A stretch of 64,000 nt of DNA from Spisula solida (GCA_947247005.1 OX365947.1:3548530-3612529), one strand, 5' to 3'. Shown: positions 47,601-58,479, numbered from the stretch's first letter. A program made the numbers and translations. Notes: generated by a model not told the origin, from the letters alone.

Positions 47601-50600
47601 TATGGACACAAACAGCACGCGCTCGTGTGAATATTTGTAGTTACGCATGGTTTTCGTCCTAACGTATGGACAAAATGCCGTTTATATGCCATAAATTCGT
47701 AATTCTGAAGTATATAGTTTCAAAGACTGATTTACCATGTCAAAAAAAACCCGATAGAGCTTAAGTACGTAACGCCAATGACGCATGTCCTTAATTGCAT
47801 TTTTTTGCATTTGTCCAAACACTATCCATTATTATATTTACAACGATCATTGACTTGTTTTCATATCTCTTTCATAATATCAGTTTTCGGTCTATTCCGA
47901 CATCGTTCGGGAGTGCCTTCGTGTGTTTCCGGTAATCTCCGTTGACCAGAAAATAAACTAACAGCATTTCCTTTAAAATGTTAGTCTACAAACTAACTTC
48001 ACCCACCACCACCCTTGCTTGCATTGGATATATAGGTTTGCTTAATTACTTTGTTCAGAGTTTGTAAAATTTGCATATACGTTTTATTAAAGGGAGGTAA
48101 TTCACTAAACTGGTGCAGTCTGGGGTGTTGAATAAACTTTTAGACGTTTGCAGCATGCCATTTCATTCTCCTTATATATATATATATTTTTTTTTTTATA
48201 GTGTTTTAAACAATGAAAAATCATGATACGCTCTCTGTTCGATTGAAGTTTATTGTTAACTAAATATATTACAGAAACCTATGTTATAATACAAAAAAGT
48301 AACGTAATGGCAGACAAACATAATCCATAAATTAAATATCATTGGTTAAATTTTAGCAGGTATGAGAGTTCCTTATTGAAAGAATAGCCAACAGTCAAAC
48401 AGCCAAATTATTCTATATATAGAAATGATGCAGTTTACAGATTTTTTTTATTAATTTATTAATTATTTTCTGAATTAATTATAGGAATCAGACAGAGGGC
48501 GTATCATGACCGTGCGACCACATACACGCATCATGTAGTTTGTTCGTCTCTAACTAGAGACAAACAGAAATAAAAGCGCAACGACATCTCCGCTTATTCA
48601 AAGACGAGTTACCTTAATACCCATATCGAGGGGCATTAGGGACAAGTCAAATAAAGCAGAAAGAGCCATGCACTTGACAAAAGCTACGTACAAAACATAC
48701 ACTTTATATATACGACTTAAATAACTTAGTAAAGAGTTCAATTCGTAAATACATAAACATTAGTTGTCAGAAAATTCAAATCTTGAAGTGTGTGTATTGA
48801 AATTCGGTAGAATGCTTACGACTGCATTAAACATCGCGTTTTTAAAGTTTCGTGCCCATTTGAAAGACGACAGAATAGATAAAAGTAAACTAATGATTTT
48901 TTTACTAGACTTCTTACCTCCCCATAATAAATATCCGTACCCTGGGGCAAAATACGTAAACTAAACGTAGTCGTGTAATATAAACATAACGCACACTATT
49001 TCTTTAACACCTTTTCCAACGAGACGCTCCATTTTCTAAGTAAGGTGTGCAGTTATCTCCCCTACAAAGGCTTAGCACAATGTTTCAACTAATGTTACAC
49101 CCTGGCTGTTTAGGTAACCAACGCCCTCACTAAATTAAACGTTTAAATGTAGTATTATTAACTGATTCGTTGTATTGTTTTATCAAAGCACTTACGCAAA
49201 TCTTAAACTTACGTTCAAATTTAAATTCTTAATTACTAGATTTAAATTATACAAATTTTTGATAGATATTGGTCGTAGGACTTCGTTGACTGAATAATAA
49301 TTAATATTGAAAATAATTGACCACTATTTGTAGTGGTTAAAGAACTGTACAGATTTTAAATTTGGACGATAATTTACTACTTCCGTAAGTGCTTTGATAA
49401 AACAGTACCCTGATGCCAAATCATAATGTTCTATAATAAAATAAACCTAATCAGGCGATTCTAAGTCCGTGAAGCCCGGTTTACCGAAAAATAACCTAGT
49501 GCTGGTACAACCACCTTGCAACATGTGCTCACCAAAATGGCAATCGTAAAAGCTCGGCCATTTCCGTTTATCTCAGGTAAATAACCTCGTGTCTAAGTGT
49601 AGTTATACACCAATATGATTCGCCTGCGTTATAAGTCCCAGCTACGTTCGCTTAAAGTAACAAATTATGTATCCGTCAATAAGATGGTTATTTTATCTTT
49701 CCCTAACAGTTTTCTTATATTTATGAGCATACGAAGACATATCATAAAAGAAATACCTCGTATCTTTAAATATTATGCATCATTTATATATCCCACGCAC
49801 GTGTTGAAAACATCAACAAACATGACCCATATTTGAATTTCGGGAAAGCGGATTTGTTTACAAAATATACTACTTGACTTTTGGTTCATATCAAGTTAAA
49901 ATATCGCCTGAACACATGTGATTAATTGTTGCGTGGAATTTTATAGCGTGTATTTACTGGTATAATATATCTATATCGATCTATATATGTGTGTGAACAT
50001 GTATTTGCATAATGTGTACTGAAGACTGGGGGCTGCCATTTTCTAATCATGTGACTGGAAATAGTTCAATATGGCACCGGTCTATTGCAATGCATAAAGG
50101 CCGAGGTGATCAGAATGACCAAAATGGTTGTACGCGTGTATAAAATATGTACCATGTTTAATTCGATTAAACCAATTAAAAATAAACTATTTTCAGAAAA
50201 TATAGCATAGGATTTATACACGTGCTAAATAATCAACCATTATTTCAATAATCGTTTACACATTTCGGTTTTAAAAGTGTAAAAGCAGAAACACACATTT
50301 CCTTATTATGACATGCATGTTGTGTGTCTTTTAATCAAGGCACATGTGAGAGCTTTTTTATTTTTGAAATCGGAAAAGCCTTCAAGAATGTTAAGTCGAT
50401 CACGTGGTACTAAGTTATGGACTCAACACTTGTCATAAATATCACCAACGTCGCAGTTAGCATTTTCTACATGACCCTTACTAGGGATCAGACCGTTCTC
50501 TTTTAACTGTTGTTTATTTATCCTCTTCTCTCCCACCCCGCGACATGACCCATACTTATGGAACCAGGTGGCCCCCACGCGTGTATGAAACACAATCCTA

Positions 50601-53600
50601 CTTTCTTGCTGATTTCCGGTAACTTCAAACAGATAAATAAACTCCCAGTTAGGTTACTGGTTGCACTAACTCATGCTTGCATGTCAATTAAATTCCTGAT
50701 GAAAACTTTAACGGAACATATTGGTGTGAAAAGTATAAAATTCCTATCCAATTTTATACCAATTATACGGCTGGGCGTCGGTTGATTGATTTAAGGAACA
50801 CGTTAATGACGCACAGAAGGATTTTAATAAAGCCGACGGAGGCTATGGGCAGCGAGCTGTGAGTAAGCAACATCAAACCAGATGGCATATCAGCGGAATT
50901 CATTATTCGTGATATTTCCTGGACCGACGTTGTTTAATTAAGACAGATCCGCACCTGTTAATTGTTGTCGTGGTAAAATATATTTTGAGAAAATGCACGC
51001 TGGTGTTGTATTTGTATAATACCGCAAACATAGTTTGACATTATGTTTTCATTTTACATATTGAGTAAGCAGAACTCTGGGTGATAGGTAACAGACGTTA
51101 TGAAACTTTTATCCAGAATGAGACTTTAAGATGATATATGGTATCATGTTAACATTTCACGTGGTATTTGACATACAGTTTTGCTAAGAACGCAAGTAAA
51201 AATATATAAACAAACAAACATTATTTAACAACCGTAAGTATTTTATTCTTTGACCCATTTTAAAAATTAATAACTACTAAATAACATCTGGAAAGTTCAT
51301 GGCAAAATATGAATTAGGAACAGAAATGTCACGTTTTAAAGAGCAACACGCTCAATAAGAAAACCGCAAGCGATAACTTCTACCAAAAACTAAGAACTTC
51401 GTGCGTCGCTGTCCCATTGACAGAACAATATAAAAAAATTATGCTATGCTGTGTTGGGCAATTTTATTCCACTCCCGAATCAAGGCATGGGAACTCGCAT
51501 GTACGTTTTAGGGGTTGAGCTATATGCGTTTGCAAACACTTTGTTTTACCTCATCAAAGACGTGCTTAAATGCACAGGGGTAGCAATGATCAGACTAGCG
51601 TTGGAAAACCCAGTTGTAGCAAGATGTTCACATTAGCGTCTATCGGCCAGAATATATATTTTCTTTGGTCCGTGACACTGTAACCAAAGATCACACAATA
51701 TACGTTCTGTTTTGGCAAACTTGCGTTCAAAGCCCTCTTTAAATGAAGCCAGCGGGTCCAAATAGATGTGCAAGACATTGTTCATGCGATATGATCAAAG
51801 AAAGATTTTGTTCGTCAAAGGCGGTAGACACATTTTACAGACGCGCGGACCGATATAATGTGGGTTTTACCCTACTCTACTTTCGCTTTGTCAAATATGC
51901 CAAAATCTCAAAATATTCAAGATGAAACACATTCACTCATTCAACTACAATACCTTTAAACTCAATAAGATGATTCTAGTTCCATTTTGTCAAGGCATAT
52001 CACCATTTCCAAGCAAACAGAAGTTTCTGTAAGGACTATTTGAGTCGCGTATGCATTTAGTGGTTTATAACCTACAGAGGCCTGAAACTGAAATTCCGCC
52101 CATATACGTTTTAGTCAGCTCGATGTGCAAAGGATATGCAATTCAATAAACGTTTTTGTATACTAATACTTTATGCCTATTCTATAATTCAGCGAAAACT
52201 TATTTATCAGATTCCAAAAATTCAGTGTCCATTGTTATGGTGTCTTATTAAGATGGACTGATTTTAAGGTTTTAAATTGCATCTTAAGATATAATATCAG
52301 TTGCTTTTTATGAAATATAAGATCTTTTTCAGCAGCTTTACCGATTTTTCAATTACTCTGTGAAATCTAAACGTTCCACGGTTTCACAGGGTAATGGACA
52401 AAACGGCACAGCCGCTGAAAAAGATTATATATTTCATGGAAAGCAAATAACTTTCCCCTTAGCATGGTGTATATTCCATAGAAATCGATGAAGAAATAAA
52501 AACTTATGGCTATTTTATTTTCCAATGTTTACAAATTTCTTCTTGTAACTGTAGCCAAAAGTCACGTGGTATTGCTATATTTTTATTACTATTCTGAGTT
52601 ATTGCTGTACGTATACATGTCGAACTTATTTACTGAATACATAATTATTAATTTCACGAGATTCCAGCAATTTCACAAGTATAATTAATCATACATTAAA
52701 TGACAGTGAACACGTGGTTGGAGTGTTTATAAATATTGATGGCAATGATAAAGTCCGAGCAAATCAAAATGCACGTTAATCACGTGCAGTAAGTCTAGCC
52801 GAAAAATTCATTTCTCGCTTTTTATTTTACGAAATTCAAAGAAATTATTTATCTTCGAAATTGACAACTGATGTAGACGTGTGTAGATCATACTGTCAAA
52901 CTATAAACTTATTCAACGCCTCATTCGATGATAACGAAACATAAATGTACACATATATAACTTCTTCGTGGTAATATTGGCCATAATATTTCGAATAAAT
53001 TCAACACATTGGTTGCTGTTTTCGTGTATGTCGCCGATCGTACGCAGTGTACATACAAGTTAAATGTATGCATTCGGAATGCATTGACATAATATCGTCC
53101 TTTTCCAAGTAACTGATATGCCCTATACATGTATAAGCAGGTACCAAATTTGCAAGAATAACATGAATTTATGTCCCTTTCCTATTCTAATACTGGGTAT
53201 GACTGCAAATGCCAAAGAACAGATCGCATTCTGTTGTCATAGAGGCTTGAGTGCAGCACAAACATTTAAGATAGGCTGTGCTTATCAGAAGTTAGACATC
53301 AAAGTGTCAAGCAATTTGTATTCGTTTACAATATCGCAGATGTATCGTTATGTTTTATGACAATTCCATCAGCCAATCTTATTCAATTTGCAAAATCTTC
53401 AAAAGGGAAATTTGAGTAGTATGAACAAAAATGTGTTTGACAAACCCTGAAAAATTGTCAACATGATCAAGGAAGGTGTTTGAATTAAACATAAACGATA
53501 TTCAAATGTATATAATTTGTAGATACATTGTATATACATTGTATATATTCTGCTAAGTTCAGTTAAAAACGTTTCATTACACAATGATATTCATCATCTA

Positions 53601-56600
53601 GCTCGTTGCAAGAGTTACACATGCTCTTGTAATAAGAAATTCCAGTTTGCGTTGTGATGTCATCTACCAGTTTCTACGAAAATATTTGTTATGTCATCAG
53701 TTAGTTATTTTAACGACATCAGCAAATGTCAAACATACAATACTGCATGTTGACTAACCAAGTTGTCACAGAATTAAGTTTGAGTAAGTTCTTCCGTAAA
53801 GCAATGGATGGCTAAATTATCCTTAATGTTACTGGCATAACATTGTCTTTACGGAACGCTATATACATGTGTATATATTTTAGTGAATATATAGTAGCAA
53901 GCATCATTTATATCATCGTAGCCGATCTATAATTGTGATATTGTGGTAAGCGAGGAATAATTAAAAAAATATAATAATCATGACTGAAACAAATGACTTG
54001 CACAAGTCCAAGCAGAGGCCCATGTGCTAGACCGGTCCGTGCACCTCTCTGCAACCAGACATACACTATAATCACCGCGTATAAACCAAATCACTGTACT
54101 CATTATTGCGATCCTATACAATTCAACGTGTACTCATTATTGTGATTGAAACATCCGGTGGTTTTCCATCACTGTACTCAATATTGCAATCCTATACAAT
54201 TCAACGTGTACTCATTATTGCGATTACCGGAAGTTGACTCGTTTATACACTGTGATAATAAAAAAATATAATAAACTGATAACCGTATTTGTACACTGTC
54301 GCAAAATTCTGTCTGATCATGGTCATGCTTGTCACCAGATTGTCATTTCGAAAGAACAATTCTAGACTTAAAGGGATGTTATCATTGTTCATACTTAGGC
54401 AAAGAAGGAGATACAAATGCTCTAGACCTCATTAGTCGATTTTTGTATATATCATGAATATTCCACAAAATTAATTATTTGACTTATGCTTGTAGATGAA
54501 CTATTCACAAGATGGATTTGCCCCGTTTAGATCATCCATGCTTCATCGACATGAAGGAGTGCATGTCAAGGTCTTCCCAAAAACTCTCACCGGGGGTCGG
54601 AACAGGACCATTTTAAATATCAAAATTTGCTGGACAGAACATAATTACAAAAAATGTATTATATATTACTGTTATTTGCGATTGTTCGTGAAAAGTTGTA
54701 TACATTCACCACCAGGAGTCTATTAAACATTTTCAGAAAAAATACTTCTTATCTTGGGTATTGTCCAGCAAAAGTTATAGCTACTATAACTATCATCATG
54801 CCATCCATACAAACAAGTTTCATCTAAACCGTTATAACAATACAATAATACAAATTGAAAGCCAGACTCTTCAATGTGTTTCAATAAGTATTTGTCGCAT
54901 TCGTCCACACTGTATTCATTGTATTGTGGCTCACAGGGAAGACTGGGCTTGCCAAAATGTGTCGCCTCCAAAGTCGTAAAAACGTTATTATCTTACTCCT
55001 ACTCACTGTTTGCATACAATGTCGCAGATCTTCTAGAATAACAGACAATAACTAGGTCGGAACAAAGCTTTACAAACGTCTACAAGATTTGACATGGAAG
55101 AAAAACTCTGAACATTGCTGCTGATAAACAAACTACCCGTGAACGAACTTACGTCACTCAAACTTATTGTGTTCACGAATATATTTTGTTTGTATGTATA
55201 TTCTACGTACAGCAAAAAGTAGGTCGAACAAAACAGACTGACATTACACGATTATTTCCCGGCAATATAAGTTTTGTCATGTGTAGTAAGTAACGTAAAT
55301 TGAAAACTTGAGAATGCATCTAACTTGACTATTTTGTAGGAATGCACAATTACGTTTCCGTCTTTTATTTATAGCTAAGAATCCATTATACATGTACATG
55401 ACGTGTTGTATATGTTATATACTGAACAAATGTTCCAGATAGACTTTTTTGTTTTTAAATCTTATTTTGTATTTTATTATCAAAATATTATTCTAAAATA
55501 ATACAATACAATACAAATTAAAATATTCAGTGCAATTGAAGGCCTCCAGCCCAAAATACATACAGCGTTGTTATGATAACAAGAAAAATTACAGTTAAGA
55601 CTACAAGATGGTTTAAGATGGTTATGAATTGATGTAGGGTACAAAGTTAACATTTAAATAAAAACGTCTTTCCACGTTCCTTATTAAACCATGAAACGCG
55701 ATAATCATGGTTCTTGTAATGTATACATTGTTTTTTCTTGGTGCATTAACTATCAAAGAAAAATATTAAAACGCAGAAGTATAGTTGGAACATTTGCTCA
55801 GAAATATTTGGTACCCTGAATAAAACAGGACTGACTGGTATCAACTGGTTTCAAGATTATATGAAGCAGTTTGGTATTGATGATATCCTAAATGCATTGA
55901 TGACTCTACAACTTCAACTTCAAATTTATTGGCAAATCGGCATTTACACAATGCCTTTGGCCATTAACAAAACATATATACAGTACATTTGAAGTTTGAA
56001 GTTGAAGATGACTCTGAGGTACATTCTTAATGATAAAATGTGATTATTTATATTGTTATGTCGAGTTAAAAGTGCAAGTTTCGTTCAAATGATTCGTGAA
56101 ATTTAATAACGTTAAAAGGACACTTTGGGATATAAGATGTTGTAATACTGAATTACACAGAGTAATTTATATATAATGTTCATACATTAACCTTCGACAA
56201 GTTAACTATTTCAGTCTCTGGATGGTTGTAGACTAAAGACACATTGACATGTAGCAAGGCCCCGATCTCTCGAAGGATCTCAATTTGAGCTAAATCTCAT
56301 TTTAAATATTGTCATTCATCTTTGAAGTAATGTATGGCTGAACTCAAGGTTGGCATCACAGGACAGAAACATTATTCTGAGTGTATTACAGTACAATGTC
56401 AAAACCACACATTTCTGATGTATCTAAATTACAAACTCTGATTTGACTAAAATCTCAACTTGAGCTGAAATTTCTCGTTGAGATGCTTCGAGAGATCGGG
56501 GCCGGAAAATGTCGATGGAAGAAAACATGCGAAATGTATTGTTTTCTGTAATCATTACATAAAACAGCGTTCACATCATCATATGATGTACGGGGTATTT

Positions 56601-57557
56601 ATGAAGATGTCTGTTGCATTATTGCGACTGTAATTAATAAATATGAAAGTATTAATTTATATAACTATCACGACATGCATGGAATATCAACGTTTTATAA
56701 TAATAATAATAATGACTTTATTTATGGAGGGAGCTTACTTGACATAATTGTCAATCTGCCGTAAGTTTTTATCGAAATATTGATATGATAATAAATTCTG
56801 AGTTGAATGACTTTTCTGCTCTCAGGTTTCATCGAGTACATTCAGTGAAAAGAAACACATGTTCAATATTAAAATACATAACATGTCATTATTAAACTAT
56901 TTGCTCAAGTCATCGTTTGTTTATTCTTTTTCTTCCAATCTTACAACGATTTTAAATTATTTTATAATAAAGAATATTTTATACTTTACCTTTATTTTTG
57001 CCGTCTAATTTGTCTGCATGGTCCAAATTTGTTAAACAAGGCGAGTTACTGCCGTGTGAGGAGTTACTCTGACTTTCAGGGGTTCCGCAATGTCCCCTAT
57101 AATTGTCCGGGGCACACATATTACCCATTGTTCCGGCCCCGGGGCCGTGAGCGTTGAGTCCAGTACTTGAAAACGCAGAAGCAGAACTTCCGATCCCTGA
57201 AAACGCTGAAGCATATTCCCTGGAATTTATATTGTTTTGCACAGAAAAATTATTTAAATTGTTTAAAAATCCTGGTGAATTTGTCCCAATGTTATTAAGT
57301 CCTAACGGTCTGTTTAAATTGAATCCATGTGAATAATGTCCCGACATAAGTCCCCAGTCTCCGTGATATCCTGGGTAAGAATAAGGGGCTGAGCCCATTC
57401 CAACACCCGAACTACCCTGCATACAGTCAAACGCACTCGGCCTCTGGAAGAATCGACCCATACCGTAATTGTATGTGCTTGTCGCGCAGGTTTGTGTCGC
57501 ACCGGAATCCAGATTCATGTTTGTAAGCGATGCCCCGTCACCAGCAGGCTCTTCCAT
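35476..57557 (-). CDS. Mox: Mox/Meox class homeobox transcription factor, copy B (three exons)
   Basis: Exons 56990-57557, 42768-42937 and 35476-35646 join in frame (909 bp, 302 aa plus stop). The homeodomain is residues 204-263: [39 protein letters not shown], then [17 protein letters not shown]. This is closer to the canonical Mox sequence than copy A. The N-terminus is rich in Gly, Ser and Asn (for example [13 protein letters not shown]); a Gln/Ser/Asn stretch precedes the homeodomain. The C-terminus is 39 residues after the homeodomain, as in copy A. Introns are 14.1 and 7.1 kb, expanded by repeats. The start ATG ([11 protein letters not shown]) is the first in frame after an upstream stop. 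In animals Mox proteins are mesodermal regulators; the role of this copy is inferred by family only. Confidence 0.94.
35981..36129. mobile_element. 149-bp foldback MITE in Mox B intron 2
   Basis: TTTGTTGATTTTTGGTGAAA and the inverse of CTTACACCAAAATCAACAAA form the ends. Inside, ATCAATTTTATTTCACTCGT mirrors TCGGTGGAATAAAATACGAT. Confidence 0.8.
36816..37030 (+). mobile_element. dispersed CACTCAACTGAACC repeat in Mox B intron 2
   Basis: GTAGCGCTCAACTGAAACAG, CCGAGCACAGAACAAATACA and ACGGGACAATGCCCAACGCA keep the family order. Confidence 0.6.
37031..38378. other. Mox B intron 2, nothing recognised
   Basis: AT-rich intron sequence with short ATA/AAT microsatellite runs near 37830 and 37945. 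Confidence 0.4.
38379..38660 (-). mobile_element. LINE endonuclease fragment
   Basis: The frame [20 protein letters not shown] then [19 protein letters not shown] contains the GD(F/L)NSR motif of the endonuclease/exonuclease/phosphatase domain of non-LTR elements. It is cut on both sides. Confidence 0.7.
38690..38850 (+). mobile_element. LINE 3' terminus with (TTA)n tail
   Basis: CCACTATAAATAAAGTCGTT followed by ATTATTATTATTATA is the same kind of end as the inverted one at 56699-56770 (ATAAATAAAGTCATTATTAT on the minus strand). Confidence 0.5.
39045..39135 (-). mobile_element. LINE 3' UTR fragment, inverse of 28.65-28.73 kb
   Basis: TTAGTCAAGTTCCCAGATAT, CACAGGTGAAGAATACTCTG and GTGAACGAGAATG are the inverse of the 3' part of the LINE at 27.85-28.76 kb. 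Confidence 0.6.
39136..40905. other. Mox B intron 2, nothing coding
   Basis: AT-rich. TTAGTGATTTC is repeated three times near 39510. At 40771-40795 there is a lone end of the TGTTTTATCAAAGCACTT MITE family. Confidence 0.4.
40910..41430 (+). repeat. internally repeated dispersed element of bivalve type
   Basis: Three degenerate units of about 145-165 bp share TTTCAAAGCAATAACTTTGG, GTCCAAACGGGCCATAACAA, TATGTGTCTTGCTTTACAGA and GGTGAACAAGTGTTGCAAG. From memory this pattern is widespread in bivalve genomes, the main hint to the host group. Confidence 0.55.
41431..42767. other. Mox B intron 2, nothing coding
   Basis: Contains small duplications (CACGACCAGGTTTTGG near 42040-42080; TTTGCCTCAC.CAAATTCCAGCCAACAACC type near 42595 and 42660) and a tRNA-like B-box relic on the minus strand near 42270-42290. 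No gene. Confidence 0.4.
42768..42937 (-). CDS. Mox: Mox copy B exon 2 (homeodomain helices 1-2)
   Basis: 170 bp, acceptor CTCTTATTTTCAG and donor GTATGATGCA. It encodes [14 protein letters not shown] and homeodomain residues 1-43, ending LDLTERQ in phase 0. Six bases longer than exon 2 of copy A, all before the homeodomain. Confidence 0.95.
42938..44570. other. Mox B intron 1 proximal part, nothing coding
   Basis: AT-rich. A small direct duplication (GACGATTTCTAGCGCGGAGC and ACGATTTCTCGCGCGGTGCG) occurs near 43860-43910. Confidence 0.4.
44574..44830 (+). mobile_element. dispersed CACTCAACTGAACC repeat carrying a 72-bp insertion
   Basis: The repeat runs from CAATCAGACAGGGCAGCACT to AAAGCTGAAAGACCTAGC. 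It is interrupted at 44657-44728 by a short insertion bounded by an exact 14-bp target duplication. Confidence 0.7.
44643..44742 (+). mobile_element. 72-bp insertion with 14-bp target-site duplication
   Basis: ACAATGACACGGCC at 44643-44656 is repeated exactly at 44729-44742. Between them lies AAAACCATTGGACGGGGAAA, AATGGGGTTACCCTTCTGGG, GCCCGAA and an A-rich tail AAAAAACAACAACAAAAAC. The same segment lacking this tail lies inside the LINE remnant near 7750-7803. Looks like a LINE-mobilised fragment. Confidence 0.75.
44978..45270 (+). mobile_element. dispersed CACTCAACTGAACC repeat with internal duplication
   Basis: GTCAGACAGGGATGGCAGCA begins the copy. The segment with GAGCACAGAAAA and ACATACAAGGCACAATGCCC occurs twice in a row (about 45015-45115). 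Confidence 0.65.
45271..46231. other. Mox B intron 1, nothing coding
   Basis: Contains a run of about 15 C (45521-45536). Short frames here have no family resemblance. Confidence 0.4.
46232..46642. mobile_element. 411-bp full hairpin (foldback) element in Mox B intron 1
   Basis: The whole element is an inverted repeat. The left arm starts GTAGCAATACCATGTGGCGT and passes through AGTTACAAGAGGAAATTTGT, ATAGCCATAAGTA, ATTTGCTTTCCGTGAAATAT and CTTTTTCAGCAG. The right arm carries the inverses (GCCGCTGAAAAAGA, ATGGAAAGCAAATAA, TACTTATGGCTATTTTATTT, GTGGTATTGCTAC). The loop has a smaller palindrome around ACCTACACGTTTCACGGG. Neither strand codes. Confidence 0.9.
47022..47265 (+). repeat. dispersed repeat shared with 26925-27170
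   Basis: TTAATCAGGCTAGTCACCTG, GTAATTTCTCTTATTAATTC, GATTGGTTTTCACTGCCGTT and CCTGAATAAACGGACT match the other copy in order and orientation. Confidence 0.65.
47381..47475. repeat. cluster of CGACAT / ATGTCG motifs
   Basis: Within about 95 bp there are five CGACAT and two ATGTCG hexamers, including CGAATGTCGTG twice. Could be a set of binding sites or a decayed palindromic repeat. Confidence 0.5.
47476..49175. other. Mox B intron 1, nothing coding
   Basis: AT-rich with poly-T and TA runs near 48175-48200. No gene, RNA or clear element. Confidence 0.4.
49176..49404. mobile_element. MITE, family TGTTTTATCAAAGCACTT, copy 1
   Basis: Ends TGTTTTATCAAAGCACTTAC and its inverse GTAAGTGCTTTGATAAAACA form perfect 20-bp inverted repeats. 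A second copy lies at 59560-59758 and a lone end at 40771-40795. Confidence 0.9.
49440..50140. repeat. fragments of the 27.3-kb dispersed repeat
   Basis: AAAGCTCGGCCATTTCCGTT (about 49550) and GGCCGAGGTGATCAGAAT (about 50101) are inverse matches to 27308-27390, separated here by unrelated sequence. Confidence 0.45.
50141..52300. other. Mox B intron 1, nothing coding
   Basis: Several 60-75 aa frames exist but none shows family motifs. No element border found. Confidence 0.35.
52301..52577 (+). mobile_element. truncated copy of the 411-bp hairpin element
   Basis: Matches 46366-46642: CTTTTTCAGCAG, a loop with TAAACGTTCCACGGTTTCAC, AGCCGCTGAAAAAGATTATA, AATGTTTACAAATTTCTTCT and GTGGTATTGCTAT. 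The outer left arm is missing. Confidence 0.85.
53280..53420 (-). promoter_or_regulatory. intronic block shared with Mox copy A (candidate paralogous cis-element)
   Basis: Counterpart of 17512-17650, in the same orientation relative to its gene and also in intron 1, about 3.6 kb after exon 1. The identical 20-mer TCTTATTCAATTTGCAAAAT is at 53377-53396, with TTAGACATCAAA, CGTTTACAAT, CCATCAG and GAGTAGT around it in the same order. Confidence 0.5.
54076..54256. repeat. dispersed repeat with internal duplication, inverse of 60178-60358
   Basis: CACTGTACTCATTATTGCGA, then ATACAATTCAACGTGTACTC, occur twice in the unit. Outer ends are CGCGTATAAACCAAATCAC and GACTCGTTTATACACTGTGA. The whole is inverted at 60178-60358 with the same length. 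Confidence 0.8.
54723..54990 (-). other. unexplained open frame within Mox B intron 1
   Basis: An 82-codon minus-strand frame without ATG reads [20 protein letters not shown] then [16 protein letters not shown], with a composition that looks coding in its first half. No family recognised. It may be an exon relic of another gene or chance. Confidence 0.2.
55899..56015 (-). mobile_element. 99-bp LINE 3' end with 9-bp target-site duplication
   Basis: GATGACTCT at 55899-55907 is repeated at 56007-56015. On the minus strand the insert contains GGCCAAAGGCATTGTGTAAA, TGCCGATTTGCCAATAAATT and TGAAGTTGAAG, a typical LINE 3' terminus with a TTGAAG-type tail. Confidence 0.65.
56258..56503. mobile_element. 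MITE, family GGCCCCGATCTC, best-preserved copy
   Basis: Inverted ends GGCCCCGATCTCTCGAAGGA and the inverse of GCTTCGAGAGATCGGGGCC agree at 25 of 26 positions. Interior as in the copies at 4.66 and 28.3 kb. 246 bp, non-coding. Confidence 0.92.
56699..56770 (-). mobile_element. 5'-truncated LINE 3' terminus with (ATT)n tail
   Basis: On the minus strand AAGTAAGCTCCCTCCATAAA, TAAAGTCATT and an ATT microsatellite. Similar to the plus-strand end at 38815-38850. Confidence 0.5.
56990..57557 (-). CDS. Mox: Mox copy B exon 1
   Basis: 568 bp, phase 1 end at a GGTAAAGTAT donor. It encodes [20 protein letters not shown] onward, with [15 protein letters not shown] and a Ser/Asn-rich end ([19 protein letters not shown]). 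Shorter frames on both strands over this exon are shadows. Confidence 0.93.
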
Positions 57558-58435
57558 CGAGGTATATTCACAGTGACGCAAGGATGTCCTTAACAGATGG
57601 AAAACTCGCAAATCTCAGCTAAGTGAATACCGTACAATATGTATAACTAATCCAGACAACTTCACTGAGGCAGATGTGAAAATCAGGATAAACTCTAATT
57701 CAGATTTCAAATGTGGAATCGCAGTCCATAAATTTACGATGGCAAACCAATATGACAATTATTTTCACACTCGTCTGTGAAAGAAATTTAGGAAAACTAC
57801 GCCGAGCTGTCAAAATTGTCGGCAATTCGTGGGTCTAGTTTCAGCGAGATATCCTTCCGCGCTAAGAACCGAATCACACCTTTATTCCAGCTGTGTACAG
57901 CTGTTGTTTGAATATCAATCGCAGACGATTCGCATATGATACGACGGTATTGTGGGGGATAGGAGCATTATTTATCTTCTCTTTTACCATTTGCAGTTGG
58001 ACCATGTCTTTATAACATGTTTTCCCAGGCTTTTATTGAAAACTTTTCCGTAAATAAAGTGACACTCCAAACAGGTCGATTAGTCCATAGTTACATTGTT
58101 TTCTTCCCTAAACTTGTTGACATTACAATGTTGCAAGTATATGAGAGGCGTTGTTTTAAGTTACATGAAAAGTTTCATATCATTTTCGATGTTTGCTAAA
58201 ACTCACTTTTTCTGAAAAACCAAGACACGTATTTGCAATATATTCCAAAATTTTCGTATATGTGTTCTGTGCAAACGTTCCAACAAGACCTCTCCATGTA
58301 TGTTGTATTCCAGTGGTTATAAGAGATGCGGGCAAACTAAATGATTAAGTTAAAAAAGCAATTATCACTATTACTGACATCCTTAACTATTATTTGAGAA
58401 CAAGAGTTAGAAAATAAAATACTTCAAAATTTTAA
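57558..58435. other. upstream region of Mox copy B
   Basis: Probable 5' UTR and promoter region. A minus-strand TTATAAAG at about 58006-58013 could be a TATA box, but no initiator or CCAAT partner stands out. No other gene. Confidence 0.3.
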
Positions 58436-58479
58436 GAATAGTCTAGTTGGAACGTTTGGCACTGTGTATCTATATAAGT

